Source: CAIJXJ01 sp964445115 (lineage in GTDB: Bacteria > Pseudomonadota > Gammaproteobacteria > Burkholderiales > Methylophilaceae). Taken from it: a stretch of 64,000 nt of DNA. Position numbers and translations under genes: made by a program. A model generated the notes under the pieces. It was not told where the DNA came from. It saw only the letters and a program-made list of their open reading frames with translations, and ran no database searches. How positions within the stretch are numbered: the stretch's first letter is position 1; every line of letters starts with the position of its first letter. The DNA lies in NCBI GenBank assembly GCA_964445115.1, contig CAYUJU010000008.1:12041-76040 (forward strand), written 5' to 3'. Positions 17,175 to 26,354 of the stretch are shown here, piece after piece.

Positions 17175-19084
17175 GCCAATGCCCCCTGAGATCTGGCATA
17201 GCGAAGCCACGACTGAAACATCAGTATGTTCCAAATCCCGTGCTGCCAGTCCCGCCTTCCACTCAAATGCTCCTCCCACATTTGGCGAACCCACTCGACT
17301 TCGAGAAAACCATCCTCGGAAATTTGACTTTGCTCGAGCAATTCTTCTGCCCACTGACGCAAGGGCCCACGAAGCCATTCCCCTACGGGGATGCTAAAAC
17401 CCTTCTTATCGGACGAGATCAAGTCCGAAGGAAAATATTTGGCCTGCACTGCCCTGAGCACACGCTTTCCTTGGCGCCGACGCATTTTCATCTCGATCGG
17501 CAAAGACATTGCAAACTCAACAATACGATGATCCAGTAATGGCACACGAGACTCAAGACTCACGGCCATGGAGGAACGATCGACCTTGACGAGAATGTCG
17601 TCTGGCAAGTATTCGACCAAATCCGCAAACATCATTCGAGATAGTGGATCCATCTTCATGGGTGCGCGGTGTGGAGCACGCCCATCCATTGCGACATATT
17701 GAAATTTTCGTTGCGACATCATGTAGCGATGCAACATCTCTATGCTGGATGCTTCAAACGCTTGGCTCATTTTCGTCAATTGGTCACCCCAATTAATCGG
17801 CATCACGCGTTCTGACCATGACACAGTCTTGCGAAGCCCTTGCCCCAGCCAAGACCTACCTCTTCCGGGCAGCCAAGCAGTCTTTTGCCAAATATCCCTA
17901 CATCTAAAATAATGCTGATATCCACCGAAGAGTTCATCTCCCCCATCCCCCGATAAGGATACAGTTACGCCTTGACGGGCGAAGGATGAGACCAGATAAG
18001 TCGGAATCTGGGATGAATCCGCAAAAGGCTCGTCGTACATCTCGGTGATATCAGGAATCACCGAAATCAACTCCGCCGCGTCAATCATTTTTTCGTGATG
18101 CGAAGTGCCCAAATAATCAGCCATCCTCTTCGCCTCAACAGCCTCACTTAATTGACTACCCTTCACACCAATCGTGAACGTATTGACCGGGACAGAACTC
18201 AGCGACTGCATGATGGCCACCACAGTGGAAGAGTCGACACCTCCTGAAAGGAAGGCACCAACAGGCACATCCGCGACCAATTGATCTTGAACAGACTGGC
18301 GAATCAAGCGGTCAAGCGTATCGACCGCATCGTCAAAACTTCCATGAAATGGCTGCGTCTGCGCCTTTTCGGCTAACTCACTCGGATTCCAATACTCTCT
18401 TTCTGCCCACTCATGAGTGCCTCCTTGAGCGAGCGTGACGCGCAGGAAAGTCCCAGGCCTGATTTTCCAAACCGATTTAAAAATGGAGCATGGCGCTGGA
18501 ACATACCCTCGATCCAGGTAGTACCTAAGCGCATCCTGATTAACCTCACCTCGCCATCCCGGGATCTGGAACAAAGCTTTGAGTTCAGATGCAAAGGCAA
18601 AATGATGTCCAACCTGCCCAAAATAAAGTGGCTTTTCCCCGAGCCGATCTCGTGCCAATGAAAGCTCTCGAGATTCACGATCCCAAAGGGCAAATGCAAA
18701 CATGCCCACAAAGCGGCTCAAGGCCTCCTCGAGCCCCCAATGGGCGATGGCTTCCAACATGACCTCCGTGTCGGAGTGTCCGACCCAATCCACACCCCCA
18801 TTGGCCGTCTCAAGCATCACACGAATCACATGGTGATTATAGATTTCACCATTAAAAACAATGTCGAACCTGCCACAGTGTGAGGTCATCGGCTGACTTC
18901 CGGACGAGGAAAGATCGACGATCGATAATCGACGATGCCCCAAGGCAATACCTTGAGATTTGTCCGTCCAAAGCCCTTGACCATCAGGCCCTCGGTGCCT
19001 CAAAACGTTTGTCATCGCCTGGACCACCCCCCCCAGGTCGAAATCAACTGGTTTTGCCAACCACAATCCGGCTATTCCGCACAT
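17171..19084 (-). CDS. asnB: Glutamine-dependent asparagine synthase-like amidotransferase
   Basis: The mature frame starts at ATG 19084, giving MCGIAGLW with the N-terminal nucleophile Cys2; a GTG/TTG extension upstream is rejected. The 637 residues comprise a class-II glutaminase domain (RHRGPDGQG, FNGEIYN) and a synthetase domain with the PP-loop FLSGGVDSSTV. In surface-polysaccharide loci such proteins often amidate uronic acids rather than aspartate, and a UDP-glucuronate epimerase lies in the same locus. A G8 tract encodes Gly-Gly near residue 18 (19027-19034). The gene overlaps the GT2 gene upstream by 13 bases. Confidence 0.88.
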   Translation of the reverse strand: MCGIAGLWLAKPVDFDLGGVVQAMTNVLRHRGPDGQGLWTDKSQGIALGHRRLSIVDLSSSGSQPMTSHCGRFDIVFNGEIYNHHVIRVMLETANGGVDWVGHSDTEVMLEAIAHWGLEEALSRFVGMFAFALWDRESRELSLARDRLGEKPLYFGQVGHHFAFASELKALFQIPGWRGEVNQDALRYYLDRGYVPAPCSIFKSVWKIRPGTFLRVTLAQGGTHEWAEREYWNPSELAEKAQTQPFHGSFDDAVDTLDRLIRQSVQDQLVADVPVGAFLSGGVDSSTVVAIMQSLSSVPVNTFTIGVKGSQLSEAVEAKRMADYLGTSHHEKMIDAAELISVIPDITEMYDEPFADSSQIPTYLVSSFARQGVTVSLSGDGGDELFGGYQHYFRCRDIWQKTAWLPGRGRSWLGQGLRKTVSWSERVMPINWGDQLTKMSQAFEASSIEMLHRYMMSQRKFQYVAMDGRAPHRAPMKMDPLSRMMFADLVEYLPDDILVKVDRSSMAVSLESRVPLLDHRIVEFAMSLPIEMKMRRRQGKRVLRAVQAKYFPSDLISSDKKGFSIPVGEWLRGPLRQWAEELLEQSQISEDGFLEVEWVRQMWEEHLSGRRDWQHGIWNILMFQSWLRYARSQGALA

Positions 19085-19968
19085 GAAGAAACTCGATCCC
19101 CCTTTGAAACCGCAACCCAGCACTTCTGCCAGTCTTGACGGGCACGATCAGTCAAATCTGCAAAACGCCGTTGCTCCAAATACTCTGTCATGTGAAATGC
19201 GCATGCCAAGACTTCCAGAAAAGCTTTGGCCATCGTAGCCCCGACTCCCCGGATCATTTGCAACACCCTGGCATTCTTCAGGCACCACATAACCTGAACC
19301 TGAGTCAGGTAATACCTAGATGTCAGCCTCTTCTTCAACGTCGTTCTTTCATATCGATACCCGAGAAGCACTTCCGGCAAACATGCAAACTGACTATTTT
19401 CGTGAGCACGGACTAGCAATTCCTGGTCTTGCGCTCGACGCATTCTTTGATCATATCGATATTTTCTGAACCAACTTGTTTTCCCCATCCAGGTTGGATG
19501 GGGGATTCCTATCCCATGCCAAGGGGTCCGACATAGCTCAGAATGCGTCTGCCCAACCTTGAAAGTGCCAAGAGGAAGTCCACATCCAGCGAATGCAACA
19601 GCATTTGTGCCTAGCAAATCGATTTCGGGGTGTTCTTGTAGGAACTCGATTTGGCGATGCAGTCTTTCAGGATATGCCACGTCGTCTGCATCCATTCTCG
19701 CAAACAAACCACCCTGTGAAAGGTCAATCGCCTGATTCAATCGCGCAGCAAGCCCAAGGTTGCGACCATCAGCAATCAGGCAGATCCTCACATCACGGTA
19801 TGTCCTGATAATCTCAACCGTATCATCCGTTGAGCCATCGTCAATAACGATCAATTCCCAATGAGGATATGTCTGCCACAGGACAGAGTTCAATGCCTCT
19901 CGGACCGTCCCACTGGCATTGAACACAGCCATGCCGATGGAAACAGTCGGCTTTACCTGATCAGACAT
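19072..19968 (-). CDS. Family 2 glycosyltransferase
   Basis: This inverting GT-A transferase is 298 residues from ATG 19968, which has an AGCGGGA ribosome site; the longer frame would overlap the upstream gene. Marks are VSIGMAVFNASGTVREAL, VIDDGSTDDT and the metal-binding ARMDADDVAYPERL. The C-terminal third is basic and hydrophobic. It follows the CgeB-like gene by 7 bases. Acceptor and donor are unknown. Confidence 0.88.
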   Translation of the reverse strand: MSDQVKPTVSIGMAVFNASGTVREALNSVLWQTYPHWELIVIDDGSTDDTVEIIRTYRDVRICLIADGRNLGLAARLNQAIDLSQGGLFARMDADDVAYPERLHRQIEFLQEHPEIDLLGTNAVAFAGCGLPLGTFKVGQTHSELCRTPWHGIGIPHPTWMGKTSWFRKYRYDQRMRRAQDQELLVRAHENSQFACLPEVLLGYRYERTTLKKRLTSRYYLTQVQVMWCLKNARVLQMIRGVGATMAKAFLEVLACAFHMTEYLEQRRFADLTDRARQDWQKCWVAVSKGDRVSSCAE

Positions 19969-19975
19969 TGTCCCG

Positions 19976-21250
19976 CTAGCTTTCCAAGTAAAACAGTCGA
20001 CCCGGCCAACCTCTGGCGCGATATGTCGCTTCACCGCTCAAACGCCAACTTATCTCGTGAAGAAACCTGCGCGCCGCACGTGGACCACGCCTTTTCCCCA
20101 AAAAAATCCTGAACGGAGTCACAAGCAACTCTTTAACCAGCACGGCCCACTCAGGAACAGAATGTTCACTCAATACCGTATTAAAGCTCTCCCAATCGAC
20201 CGGCGCTGATGATGACCTAGAGGGCATACTCTCAAAAACCTTTCTAAATCTGGCTTCATATGTATGCTCCATACGCGTCCTGAGATTTGCCTTTAAAACC
20301 ATACGATCTCGGAGCGAGGGGTTGTTCAACAAAAAATGTATTTTGTCAGCAAGGTCCTTTATTCCATGAAAGACTTCAACTTCCGCACCGGGCGTGTAGT
20401 AGCTAGCTAAATCTTCTGCTGGCTCTGTCAAAAGAAGTCCGCCTGCTCCTGGAACCTCAAAAACGCGGGCTTTAATTTGTCGACTTCGATATGGCATCAA
20501 GCCGCGAAACTGCCACCCGGAGTCTCCGAAGTTAAGGCTTATTAAAGACTCACGAAACACCCGAGATAGTTCGGATGCCGAAATCGGACCTCTGGGCCAT
20601 CCATACCCAAAGCACTCAACCACAATGCCTCGCCGCCGCAACCCCTCAATCCATCTAGGACGATTCCCATAAGCGGATCCGACAAAGCTGACCAGATACT
20701 GACAGTCCGGAGCCGCAAGTGGTTCAGCCAACGAAGCAGTCGAGGCTGCCCATTGTGACAGCAGGAAATTCCTATGCCCTTCTGCAGAGGCTTTTTCAAA
20801 CGCATCGCGAGATGTCGTCACCCACAAATCGAAGTGAGGGGCGTAGAACCGGGAGAATTGCTCATACTTCCAAGAATCATCCGTTCCCCAACTGACGAGT
20901 CGTGCACCTGTCTTGCGTATTTCTTCCAGCGTCTCGATCCAAATTTCATAGGTCGTTAAAACAAAGAAGACAAGGTCTGGCTCACAAGCTTCCACTTTCT
21001 TTAGCAGGGCTGTGTTGAGTTCTGCAAAATTTGTATAGGCCTGCCGATTGAATGATTCGAAAAATTCAACTTCCAAGCCAATCCCTGCCAAGGCAGGCAA
21101 AAAATTGGAAAATTCATAGCCCTGACCGCGTGATGGATCGCCGTAATTATGTTCCCCAAAAACGCAGAGAATCTTGCCCTGAGATCCATTCATAAATTGT
21201 TCGACATCCGGAACATTCAAGCGGTTATCAGACTGTCTAATTGGCGGCAA
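19976..21250 (-). CDS. CgeB-family glycosyltransferase
   Basis: The 424-residue protein has the GT-B C-terminal motif of CgeB/DUF3880-type transferases: KARVFEVPGAGGLLLTEP followed by YYTPGAEVEVF, and an N-terminal half with ILCVFGEHNYGDPS. TTG at 21250 has AGAGGT eight bases upstream and overlaps wzy by 14 bases. ATG at 21193 gives a shorter protein lacking 19 residues and is a real alternative. Relatives act in spore, O-antigen and EPS decoration; the specific linkage is not predictable. Confidence 0.78.
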   Translation of the reverse strand: MPPIRQSDNRLNVPDVEQFMNGSQGKILCVFGEHNYGDPSRGQGYEFSNFLPALAGIGLEVEFFESFNRQAYTNFAELNTALLKKVEACEPDLVFFVLTTYEIWIETLEEIRKTGARLVSWGTDDSWKYEQFSRFYAPHFDLWVTTSRDAFEKASAEGHRNFLLSQWAASTASLAEPLAAPDCQYLVSFVGSAYGNRPRWIEGLRRRGIVVECFGYGWPRGPISASELSRVFRESLISLNFGDSGWQFRGLMPYRSRQIKARVFEVPGAGGLLLTEPAEDLASYYTPGAEVEVFHGIKDLADKIHFLLNNPSLRDRMVLKANLRTRMEHTYEARFRKVFESMPSRSSSAPVDWESFNTVLSEHSVPEWAVLVKELLVTPFRIFLGKRRGPRAARRFLHEISWRLSGEATYRARGWPGRLFYLES

Positions 21251-22691
21251 CAGTACGACCTCTGAACATCACGGCCAAAACGATAGATGCCACCATGGTT
21301 GTGGCATAAGAGGTCATAGGCTGCACTAACCCACCAGCACCCAATTGAACAATTAAAAGGACCACATACATTCCTACTGATGCACTTAGAAATAAATTTC
21401 CACTTAGCTTGTAGATCAGGGTCTCACTCAGAAACAGAAGCATCGAGAGCAAAAACATTCCACAAAAGACGACCCATAGAGACCCACTTAAATAAAGATA
21501 TCCAATCGCCCCAGGCATCGTGGCATATTGATACTTGGAGGTATCGGAGTCCTTGAATCCCGAGCCACTAATTTGAGAGGTATAAAAATCGGCTCTATCT
21601 TTGGTACGACGCTCCTGGATCGCTCTAAAAAAAAGATCTCCGCTTTTACCAGGAAAAGAGGAGATAGCCATCATTCCCTCCAGACCCAACCAGCGATCCA
21701 CCATTAAACGAACGGCCAAACCTGGGAGTCTATGCAGGATATCCATCTCAGATAGACTTTTTTCCGGTTTGCTTAGCGAGTATTTGGTTGAAGCGATATG
21801 CTGATCACTGGCTCCGCCCAGTGGCAATCCATCCGGACCAACATATCGACGATATTCGGAAATGCTGATGCTCAGTACAGCGCCCACCATAAAAATTACA
21901 GCAAGCGCAATCAGGTTAGCCTTTGAAAACCGGCGATCAAACCCTTTCAATTTCCATAGCGCATAAGCAAATGGCACGATTCCAAACACATAAACACCTC
22001 TGCTATGCATGCTGATGGAAGTCCCCAGTGCGGCAAGAAACACCACCGATATCCCTATCCACAAGGATGTCTTAATTGACACATCAAGCCGGAACATCGT
22101 CAAAATCAGCAGCAACATTCCGATATTGCACCACCATCCAAATAACCCTTGCCATGGCCAAGGCAAGTCAATTGCAGGTGGGCGGCCCAAGTGGATGATG
22201 TGAAAATGCTCATTGAGAATTACTGTGGCCGCAACGACAAGAATGGTCCCCAACCACAGGCTCAAGCGGGAACCGCCACCGTACCAGTTTGGGGCTTGAT
22301 AACTAACCGAGCTCATAGAGAAGCGGCAAGCAATTTTTTTAAAAAACCACTGAGCACTGAGCACCCCCCCCCCACCAACAGAGGCTATCAAGAGCACAAG
22401 TTCCCAAGATTCCTTCGTGCCATCAAAAGAACCTATTGGCTCTGCCCAGATCGAGTCAGGATAAGCCCAGTGAATAACTAGTTTCAGCCATATGCCGATC
22501 CAGAGAACGATGGGGAAAAAGAGTTCCCCAAAGGTTATGGACTGATAGAAACTTGCAGTCAGCACCGCAAAAAAAACGGTTGAGAAAAGCGAGAAAAACG
22601 CAAAAACTTCAAGACTGCTAACTCTTGGCCCAGCTTTAAGTGTCAGGTAGGCGCAAACTAATATCCCGAGCACTCCCAGTGTTTTATGCAT
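21237..22691 (-). CDS. wzy: Probable O-antigen/EPS polymerase (Wzy-like membrane protein)
   Basis: The 484-residue protein has about 10-12 hydrophobic spans and a large soluble loop (about 290-390, rich in charged residues with GLPLGG and RWLGLEGMMA). This topology, plus its place directly behind a flippase, supports a Wzy-like polymerase that joins repeat units in the periplasm. Primary sequence in this family is poorly conserved, so the call is mainly from topology and context. ATG 22691 is preferred over a TTG 13 codons upstream and overlaps wzx by 8 bases. A G10 tract encodes Gly codons near residue 88. Confidence 0.65.
   Translation of the reverse strand: MHKTLGVLGILVCAYLTLKAGPRVSSLEVFAFFSLFSTVFFAVLTASFYQSITFGELFFPIVLWIGIWLKLVIHWAYPDSIWAEPIGSFDGTKESWELVLLIASVGGGGVLSAQWFFKKIACRFSMSSVSYQAPNWYGGGSRLSLWLGTILVVAATVILNEHFHIIHLGRPPAIDLPWPWQGLFGWWCNIGMLLLILTMFRLDVSIKTSLWIGISVVFLAALGTSISMHSRGVYVFGIVPFAYALWKLKGFDRRFSKANLIALAVIFMVGAVLSISISEYRRYVGPDGLPLGGASDQHIASTKYSLSKPEKSLSEMDILHRLPGLAVRLMVDRWLGLEGMMAISSFPGKSGDLFFRAIQERRTKDRADFYTSQISGSGFKDSDTSKYQYATMPGAIGYLYLSGSLWVVFCGMFLLSMLLFLSETLIYKLSGNLFLSASVGMYVVLLIVQLGAGGLVQPMTSYATTMVASIVLAVMFRGRTVAAN
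22364..22373 (-). repeat. Homopolymer tract of ten G (coding strand) inside the wzy-like gene
   Basis: The plus strand reads ten consecutive C, so the coding strand has ten G and encodes GGT-GGG-GGG-GGG-GTG (Val-Gly-Gly-Gly-Gly-Val region). A tract this long is prone to slipped-strand mispairing; a change of one base would frameshift the polymerase in its N-terminal third. The current reading frame is intact. Confidence 0.85.
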
Positions 22692-24027
22692 TCGGGGCCG
22701 TATCGCTTTCCAGGGGATCTTTATTAGCAATCAATATCGCAATTAAATAAATAAATGACGACACGCAGATTGCCAACCCAACCCCCATAAGCGACAGCTT
22801 GTCCCCGACTAAGGCCAGAACAAGCAGGAAAGAGGTTGCGTGCGACGCTTTTGCAATCACATAAACCTGCGGTCGTTTCTCAACAAAACCGCGCATTACA
22901 CATAATTGGGCAAACTGAAAAATCGCACATCCCAACGCCATTACCCAAAGCACCTTGTGATACGGCACAAACTCCTCACTGCTGAGTAATGCCAGAATCG
23001 GCTCGCTAAAAAGAAATGCCGTCAGCACGCCGACCATCAGGAAGAATGCGGAAAAGGATAATACGTAACGATAAATTCGCGCGCGCCGACGAGATGAGTC
23101 GTGCAATGGATCAATCGAATACAAAATAGGCAAGACAAACTGTGTCACGACAGTACCAAAAAGATTCATTGGCGTATTAGCGATCAAGAAAAGTACCGTA
23201 TAGATGCCAACATATTCCTGTCTAAAAATTGCCTGCACCATCCATCTATCGCCGTAATTCACAATCGACCCGAATAAAGCGAAAAGTACAAAGGGAGAAG
23301 CAAACGCCAAGAAGTCCTTCATCTCGTTATTGTTTGTTGCCAACCTTACTGTCATAGACGGCAAAACAAAAACGCGTTTTAGATAGTGGAAATAAATTGT
23401 CGCCATCAATAGCGCACCCAAGGCACTTCCGATCAAGGCTACAAATCCAGCATTTCCCCACACCTTGATTGCAACGATGGAGAACAAGGTACTTAATACG
23501 ACACCTACCCCTTGGTACAGGGCAACAGCTGCTCGATCTCTGTTTGCACTGAATATGGCAGCGATAGTGGTATTCACACCACCAGCAACCGCAATCAACA
23601 CTGCTGTGATCGTGACAATTCCCCAGTTATTGCCAAATACCTGGGCAGCGATAAAGGATATCAGCCCCCCCCAAACTAGTATGTGAGCCGCCGGGGAAGA
23701 CCTCGTGCTCGTCGGCACCCCCGATATCAGCCCCCCCCAAACTAGTATGTGAGCCGCCACTTTTGTCTGGAGACGAGTCAGAAAATCAAAAAAGTGGGTT
23801 AACTGCCCCTTCTCTTTATGATCGGCAAAAAAGCGCATCGTCGCTTGGGAAATCGGGCCATAGATAATGCCCTGCAAAATTCCCGCTATTGCCAGCCCCA
23901 AAGCATATTCACCAAATGCCAAAGGTCCCAGCAATGTAGTGAGCAGCTTGATTGCGGCTGCGAGGCCAGCCAGGTTAAGCAAATATCCGGCTGCCACCCA
24001 CAAAAGTTCTTTGGAATGTGAAAGCAT
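22684..24027 (-). CDS. wzx: Polysaccharide flippase, Wzx-like (MATE/PST superfamily), with internal repeat
   Basis: The 447-residue protein has 12-14 spans, beginning with LLWVAAGYLLNLAGLAAAIK, as in Wzx/PST flippases that move lipid-linked repeat units across the inner membrane. The segment AAHILVWGGLIS occurs twice, separated by GVPTSTRSSP, because of a 66-bp in-frame repeat-spacer insertion at 23657-23758. This adds a short hydrophobic stretch and a polar decapeptide to one membrane hairpin, which is unusual for the family. Without it the protein would be about 425 residues, a normal length. It overlaps wzy and follows a methyltransferase by 9 bases. Confidence 0.85.
   Translation of the reverse strand: MLSHSKELLWVAAGYLLNLAGLAAAIKLLTTLLGPLAFGEYALGLAIAGILQGIIYGPISQATMRFFADHKEKGQLTHFFDFLTRLQTKVAAHILVWGGLISGVPTSTRSSPAAHILVWGGLISFIAAQVFGNNWGIVTITAVLIAVAGGVNTTIAAIFSANRDRAAVALYQGVGVVLSTLFSIVAIKVWGNAGFVALIGSALGALLMATIYFHYLKRVFVLPSMTVRLATNNNEMKDFLAFASPFVLFALFGSIVNYGDRWMVQAIFRQEYVGIYTVLFLIANTPMNLFGTVVTQFVLPILYSIDPLHDSSRRRARIYRYVLSFSAFFLMVGVLTAFLFSEPILALLSSEEFVPYHKVLWVMALGCAIFQFAQLCVMRGFVEKRPQVYVIAKASHATSFLLVLALVGDKLSLMGVGLAICVSSFIYLIAILIANKDPLESDTAPNA
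23657..23758. repeat. 36-bp direct repeat flanking a 30-bp segment inside wzx
   Basis: Copies at 23657-23692 and 23723-23758 are identical over 36 bases and each contains a C8 run (23665-23672, 23731-23738). The 30-bp centre (23693-23722) starts GGGG and ends CCCCC and is more GC-rich than its surroundings. The period is 66 bp, so the frame is kept. It may be a duplication, a small insertion with target duplication, or an assembly artefact. Confidence 0.9.
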
Positions 24028-24036
24028 TATCCTGAA

Positions 24037-24768
24037 CTAACGAATCGCGGTCACATGATACCCAATCGTAAACCGTTGCTCTCTGTCATATTTATCCAGC
24101 AAATGGCAGGCGACTGGCACAAGGACGCCTAAAACAGGAACAAGAAGCATCCAGAAGACCATCCAGAAGCAACTGGCGACAAGAGGCAAGTCGACAAACG
24201 GACGCGTCGTCAGCAGAAACCGCAATGATTCCTGAGAGAAAAATTTAAATGACCCGGAATTCGCCTGAATCTGAATATCTCCAAACCCAGCTTCGGACAG
24301 GTGTCGCTGATACCAATACGGTGTGAATCCCCCAAAATAATGGTGTGGTTCCTGATGAATCCCAGAGCCGAGAGGGGCCGTCAACAAGAGCTTACCTCCT
24401 GGTCGAAGAATTCTAGCAAGTTCTCTTACCACGCCGAGGGGATCAGGGACGTGCTCTAGCATCTCTGTGCACAACACGGCATCAAAACCACCGTCAGGTA
24501 CAGGAATAGCTGTCGCATCGCAGACATAATCGATTTTCCCATATCCACCGTGCCGCAATTGCTCGTTTTGTAGCCCGGTAAAATCCTGAGCATGATATTC
24601 ACAATGGCTGAACAACTTGCGGTATGGGCAAGATCCGGCGCCAACATCCAAAACACGAGTGCCCGCCGGCAATTCCGAAGCCTGCTGCGCCACCCAACGA
24701 TCTCGGTAGACCAGATTGAAAGAAAAGACCTCACTTCGCCCGAAGGCCTTACGAAGATACTTCAGCAT
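24037..24768 (-). CDS. Class I SAM-dependent methyltransferase with C-terminal hydrophobic tail
   Basis: The 243-residue protein shows the SAM-binding motif I VLDVGAGSCPYRKL, motif II region DATAIPVPDG and a methyltransferase-11 type CTEMLEHVPDP segment with RILRPGGKLLLTAP. After residue 195 comes a long hydrophobic stretch (FWMVFWMLLVPVLGVLVPVA) that probably anchors it at the inner membrane, suggesting a lipid-linked substrate. It is one of ten methyltransferase-like genes in the locus. The acceptor is not predictable. It overlaps the DUF268 gene upstream. Confidence 0.85.
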   Translation of the reverse strand: MLKYLRKAFGRSEVFSFNLVYRDRWVAQQASELPAGTRVLDVGAGSCPYRKLFSHCEYHAQDFTGLQNEQLRHGGYGKIDYVCDATAIPVPDGGFDAVLCTEMLEHVPDPLGVVRELARILRPGGKLLLTAPLGSGIHQEPHHYFGGFTPYWYQRHLSEAGFGDIQIQANSGSFKFFSQESLRFLLTTRPFVDLPLVASCFWMVFWMLLVPVLGVLVPVACHLLDKYDREQRFTIGYHVTAIR

Positions 24769-25516
24769 CTATTTTCTCGAATTCATAAAATCCACAGGCA
24801 TATTCACTATCCACCGCATCCGCCGGGTTCGCTTCCACATGAAATTTTCCAGTATCATCCACCCACGAAAAACTTCGTACGCTTAAGCCTTGGAACATCG
24901 ACGGCAAATCCACTGGGGAAAAAACACGGTGTGCGTTGAAGCAAACCCGCTCCCGACCTACAGGGGCAGTAAGATACAAGCGCCCGTGCAGCGCAAGCAC
25001 ACGTGACAACTCACCCGCCGCCAAGGCCGCACCGCACGGATCAATAGGATCTCCGTATCGTCCAAGTCCAATGTGCTCGATAACATGCATGCACGAAAGT
25101 GACGAAACGGAAGAATCCGCAAACGGAAGTTGAATTATATTTGCCCCAATACTCAACATTCCCTCCAACTTAGCGTTTAATGGGCGATAGTCCACAAAAA
25201 CCGTTGGGGTGTGTCCACTAATGACTCCAATACTCAATACACTCGACCCGATATCGACATGCAAATCGGGATTGGCACTCACTAAACGACGTGATAGCCA
25301 TGCCCCCTGATAAAAATAATGCGGATCAAAAGGAGTCAAAGCCACCGAATCATCAAGGCAAGGATAACTATCGGAAAGCTTCAGACTATTCTTGGTCAGA
25401 GCTTGGTATTTTTTCCAGTCGCGTATATATTTTGGCAGGTAGAACCAGATGAGTAGTTTTCGTGGGTCGAAAAAAGGCACTGCCCAGCGTGCCAACGTAC
25501 CCAAAGTTTTACGCAT
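24749..25516 (-). CDS. DUF268 family (methyltransferase-like) protein
   Basis: The 255-residue form starts at ATG 25516, with GGAGTGGGG upstream, overlapping the preceding GT2 stop by 8 bases; a longer frame from a non-ATG codon is rejected. DUF268 marks are SCMHVIEHIGLGRYGDPIDP, LYLTAPVGRERVCFNAHRVF and the earlier VDIGSSVLSIG, resembling a SAM-binding fold. DUF268 proteins occur in surface-glycan loci and have no firm reaction. The C-terminal end overlaps the next methyltransferase by 20 bases, which suggests that the pair works together. Confidence 0.85.
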   Translation of the reverse strand: MRKTLGTLARWAVPFFDPRKLLIWFYLPKYIRDWKKYQALTKNSLKLSDSYPCLDDSVALTPFDPHYFYQGAWLSRRLVSANPDLHVDIGSSVLSIGVISGHTPTVFVDYRPLNAKLEGMLSIGANIIQLPFADSSVSSLSCMHVIEHIGLGRYGDPIDPCGAALAAGELSRVLALHGRLYLTAPVGRERVCFNAHRVFSPVDLPSMFQGLSVRSFSWVDDTGKFHVEANPADAVDSEYACGFYEFEKIDAEVSS

Positions 25517-26354
25517 ACCGCCCCACTCCAGCACATGGCTGCACCTTAATTCCAGCCACATTACGACCAATCAGTTCAGGCAGATCTCTTCTACGAGATT
25601 GCATTCTGGCGCGCCATATTTTCTGTACCCAGTACCTCATCCCTAAAAGCGTGCTCCTTAATGATGGTGAGGCACACAAAGCCAATTCACGTTGCCGACA
25701 AGACTCGCGCTCCCGCTGGTATCCCTCCGCATGGGCATGAGAGGTTTGTCCTTCATGGCGACGAAAGGCACTAAAAATCGTCGGGACATATCGACAATCA
25801 CCCGCCAGACTCATCCGTAGAAACAAATCAAAGTCTGCCGCATATCGTTGATTAGAATCGATTCCCCCAATTTCCTCATAGAGCGACCGACGCCAAAAAC
25901 AAGCATCCTGTAACGGAGTCCAGCCACCGTAGAGCATCATTAAAGTCAAATCAGAAACTCGTCCGTTAGAAACCTGCAGCACATCCCCATGCTCATCGAT
26001 ATATAGATCATCACCGAATATCATGTCGGCGCCCGATTCTTCAAGACAGGTTCTCGCCTCGTCTAAGGCCCCCGGAAGTATTAAATCTCCACAATTAATC
26101 CAACACTGATATTTTCCAGTAGACCGCGAAAATCCCTTAATCAAGGCGTCAGCATAGCCTTTATCCTTCTCACTCACCCAGCCGGAAATCCGATGCTCAT
26201 ACAGACGAATGATGTCCAAGCTACCATCTGACGACCCCCCATCGACAATGAAATATTCATCTCCTGGACGTAAATTAATCAGAACAGATTCTATAGTTTC
26301 AGCTAGATAACCTGCCATATTGAAGTTAGGGGTGATGACTGTGAAATTATTCAT
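25509..26354 (-). CDS. Family 2 glycosyltransferase
   Basis: The 281-residue protein starts at ATG 26354, overlapping the GT4 stop as ATGA; a TTG three codons earlier is possible. It begins FTVITPNFNMAGYLAETIES and has FIVDGGSSDGSLDII and WINCGDLILPGAL in the metal-binding position, where the usual DxD is reduced to CGD; this variant is common in GT2 members of O-antigen loci. The substrate is unknown. Confidence 0.87.
   Translation of the reverse strand: MNNFTVITPNFNMAGYLAETIESVLINLRPGDEYFIVDGGSSDGSLDIIRLYEHRISGWVSEKDKGYADALIKGFSRSTGKYQCWINCGDLILPGALDEARTCLEESGADMIFGDDLYIDEHGDVLQVSNGRVSDLTLMMLYGGWTPLQDACFWRRSLYEEIGGIDSNQRYAADFDLFLRMSLAGDCRYVPTIFSAFRRHEGQTSHAHAEGYQRERESCRQRELALCASPSLRSTLLGMRYWVQKIWRARMQSRRRDLPELIGRNVAGIKVQPCAGVGRYA

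Noticed and set aside
23657..23758. Repeat-spacer-repeat with 36-bp repeats and a 30-bp spacer, resembling a minimal CRISPR array
   Set aside because: Both copies and the centre are in frame inside the wzx gene, there is a single spacer, and no cas genes are in the window.
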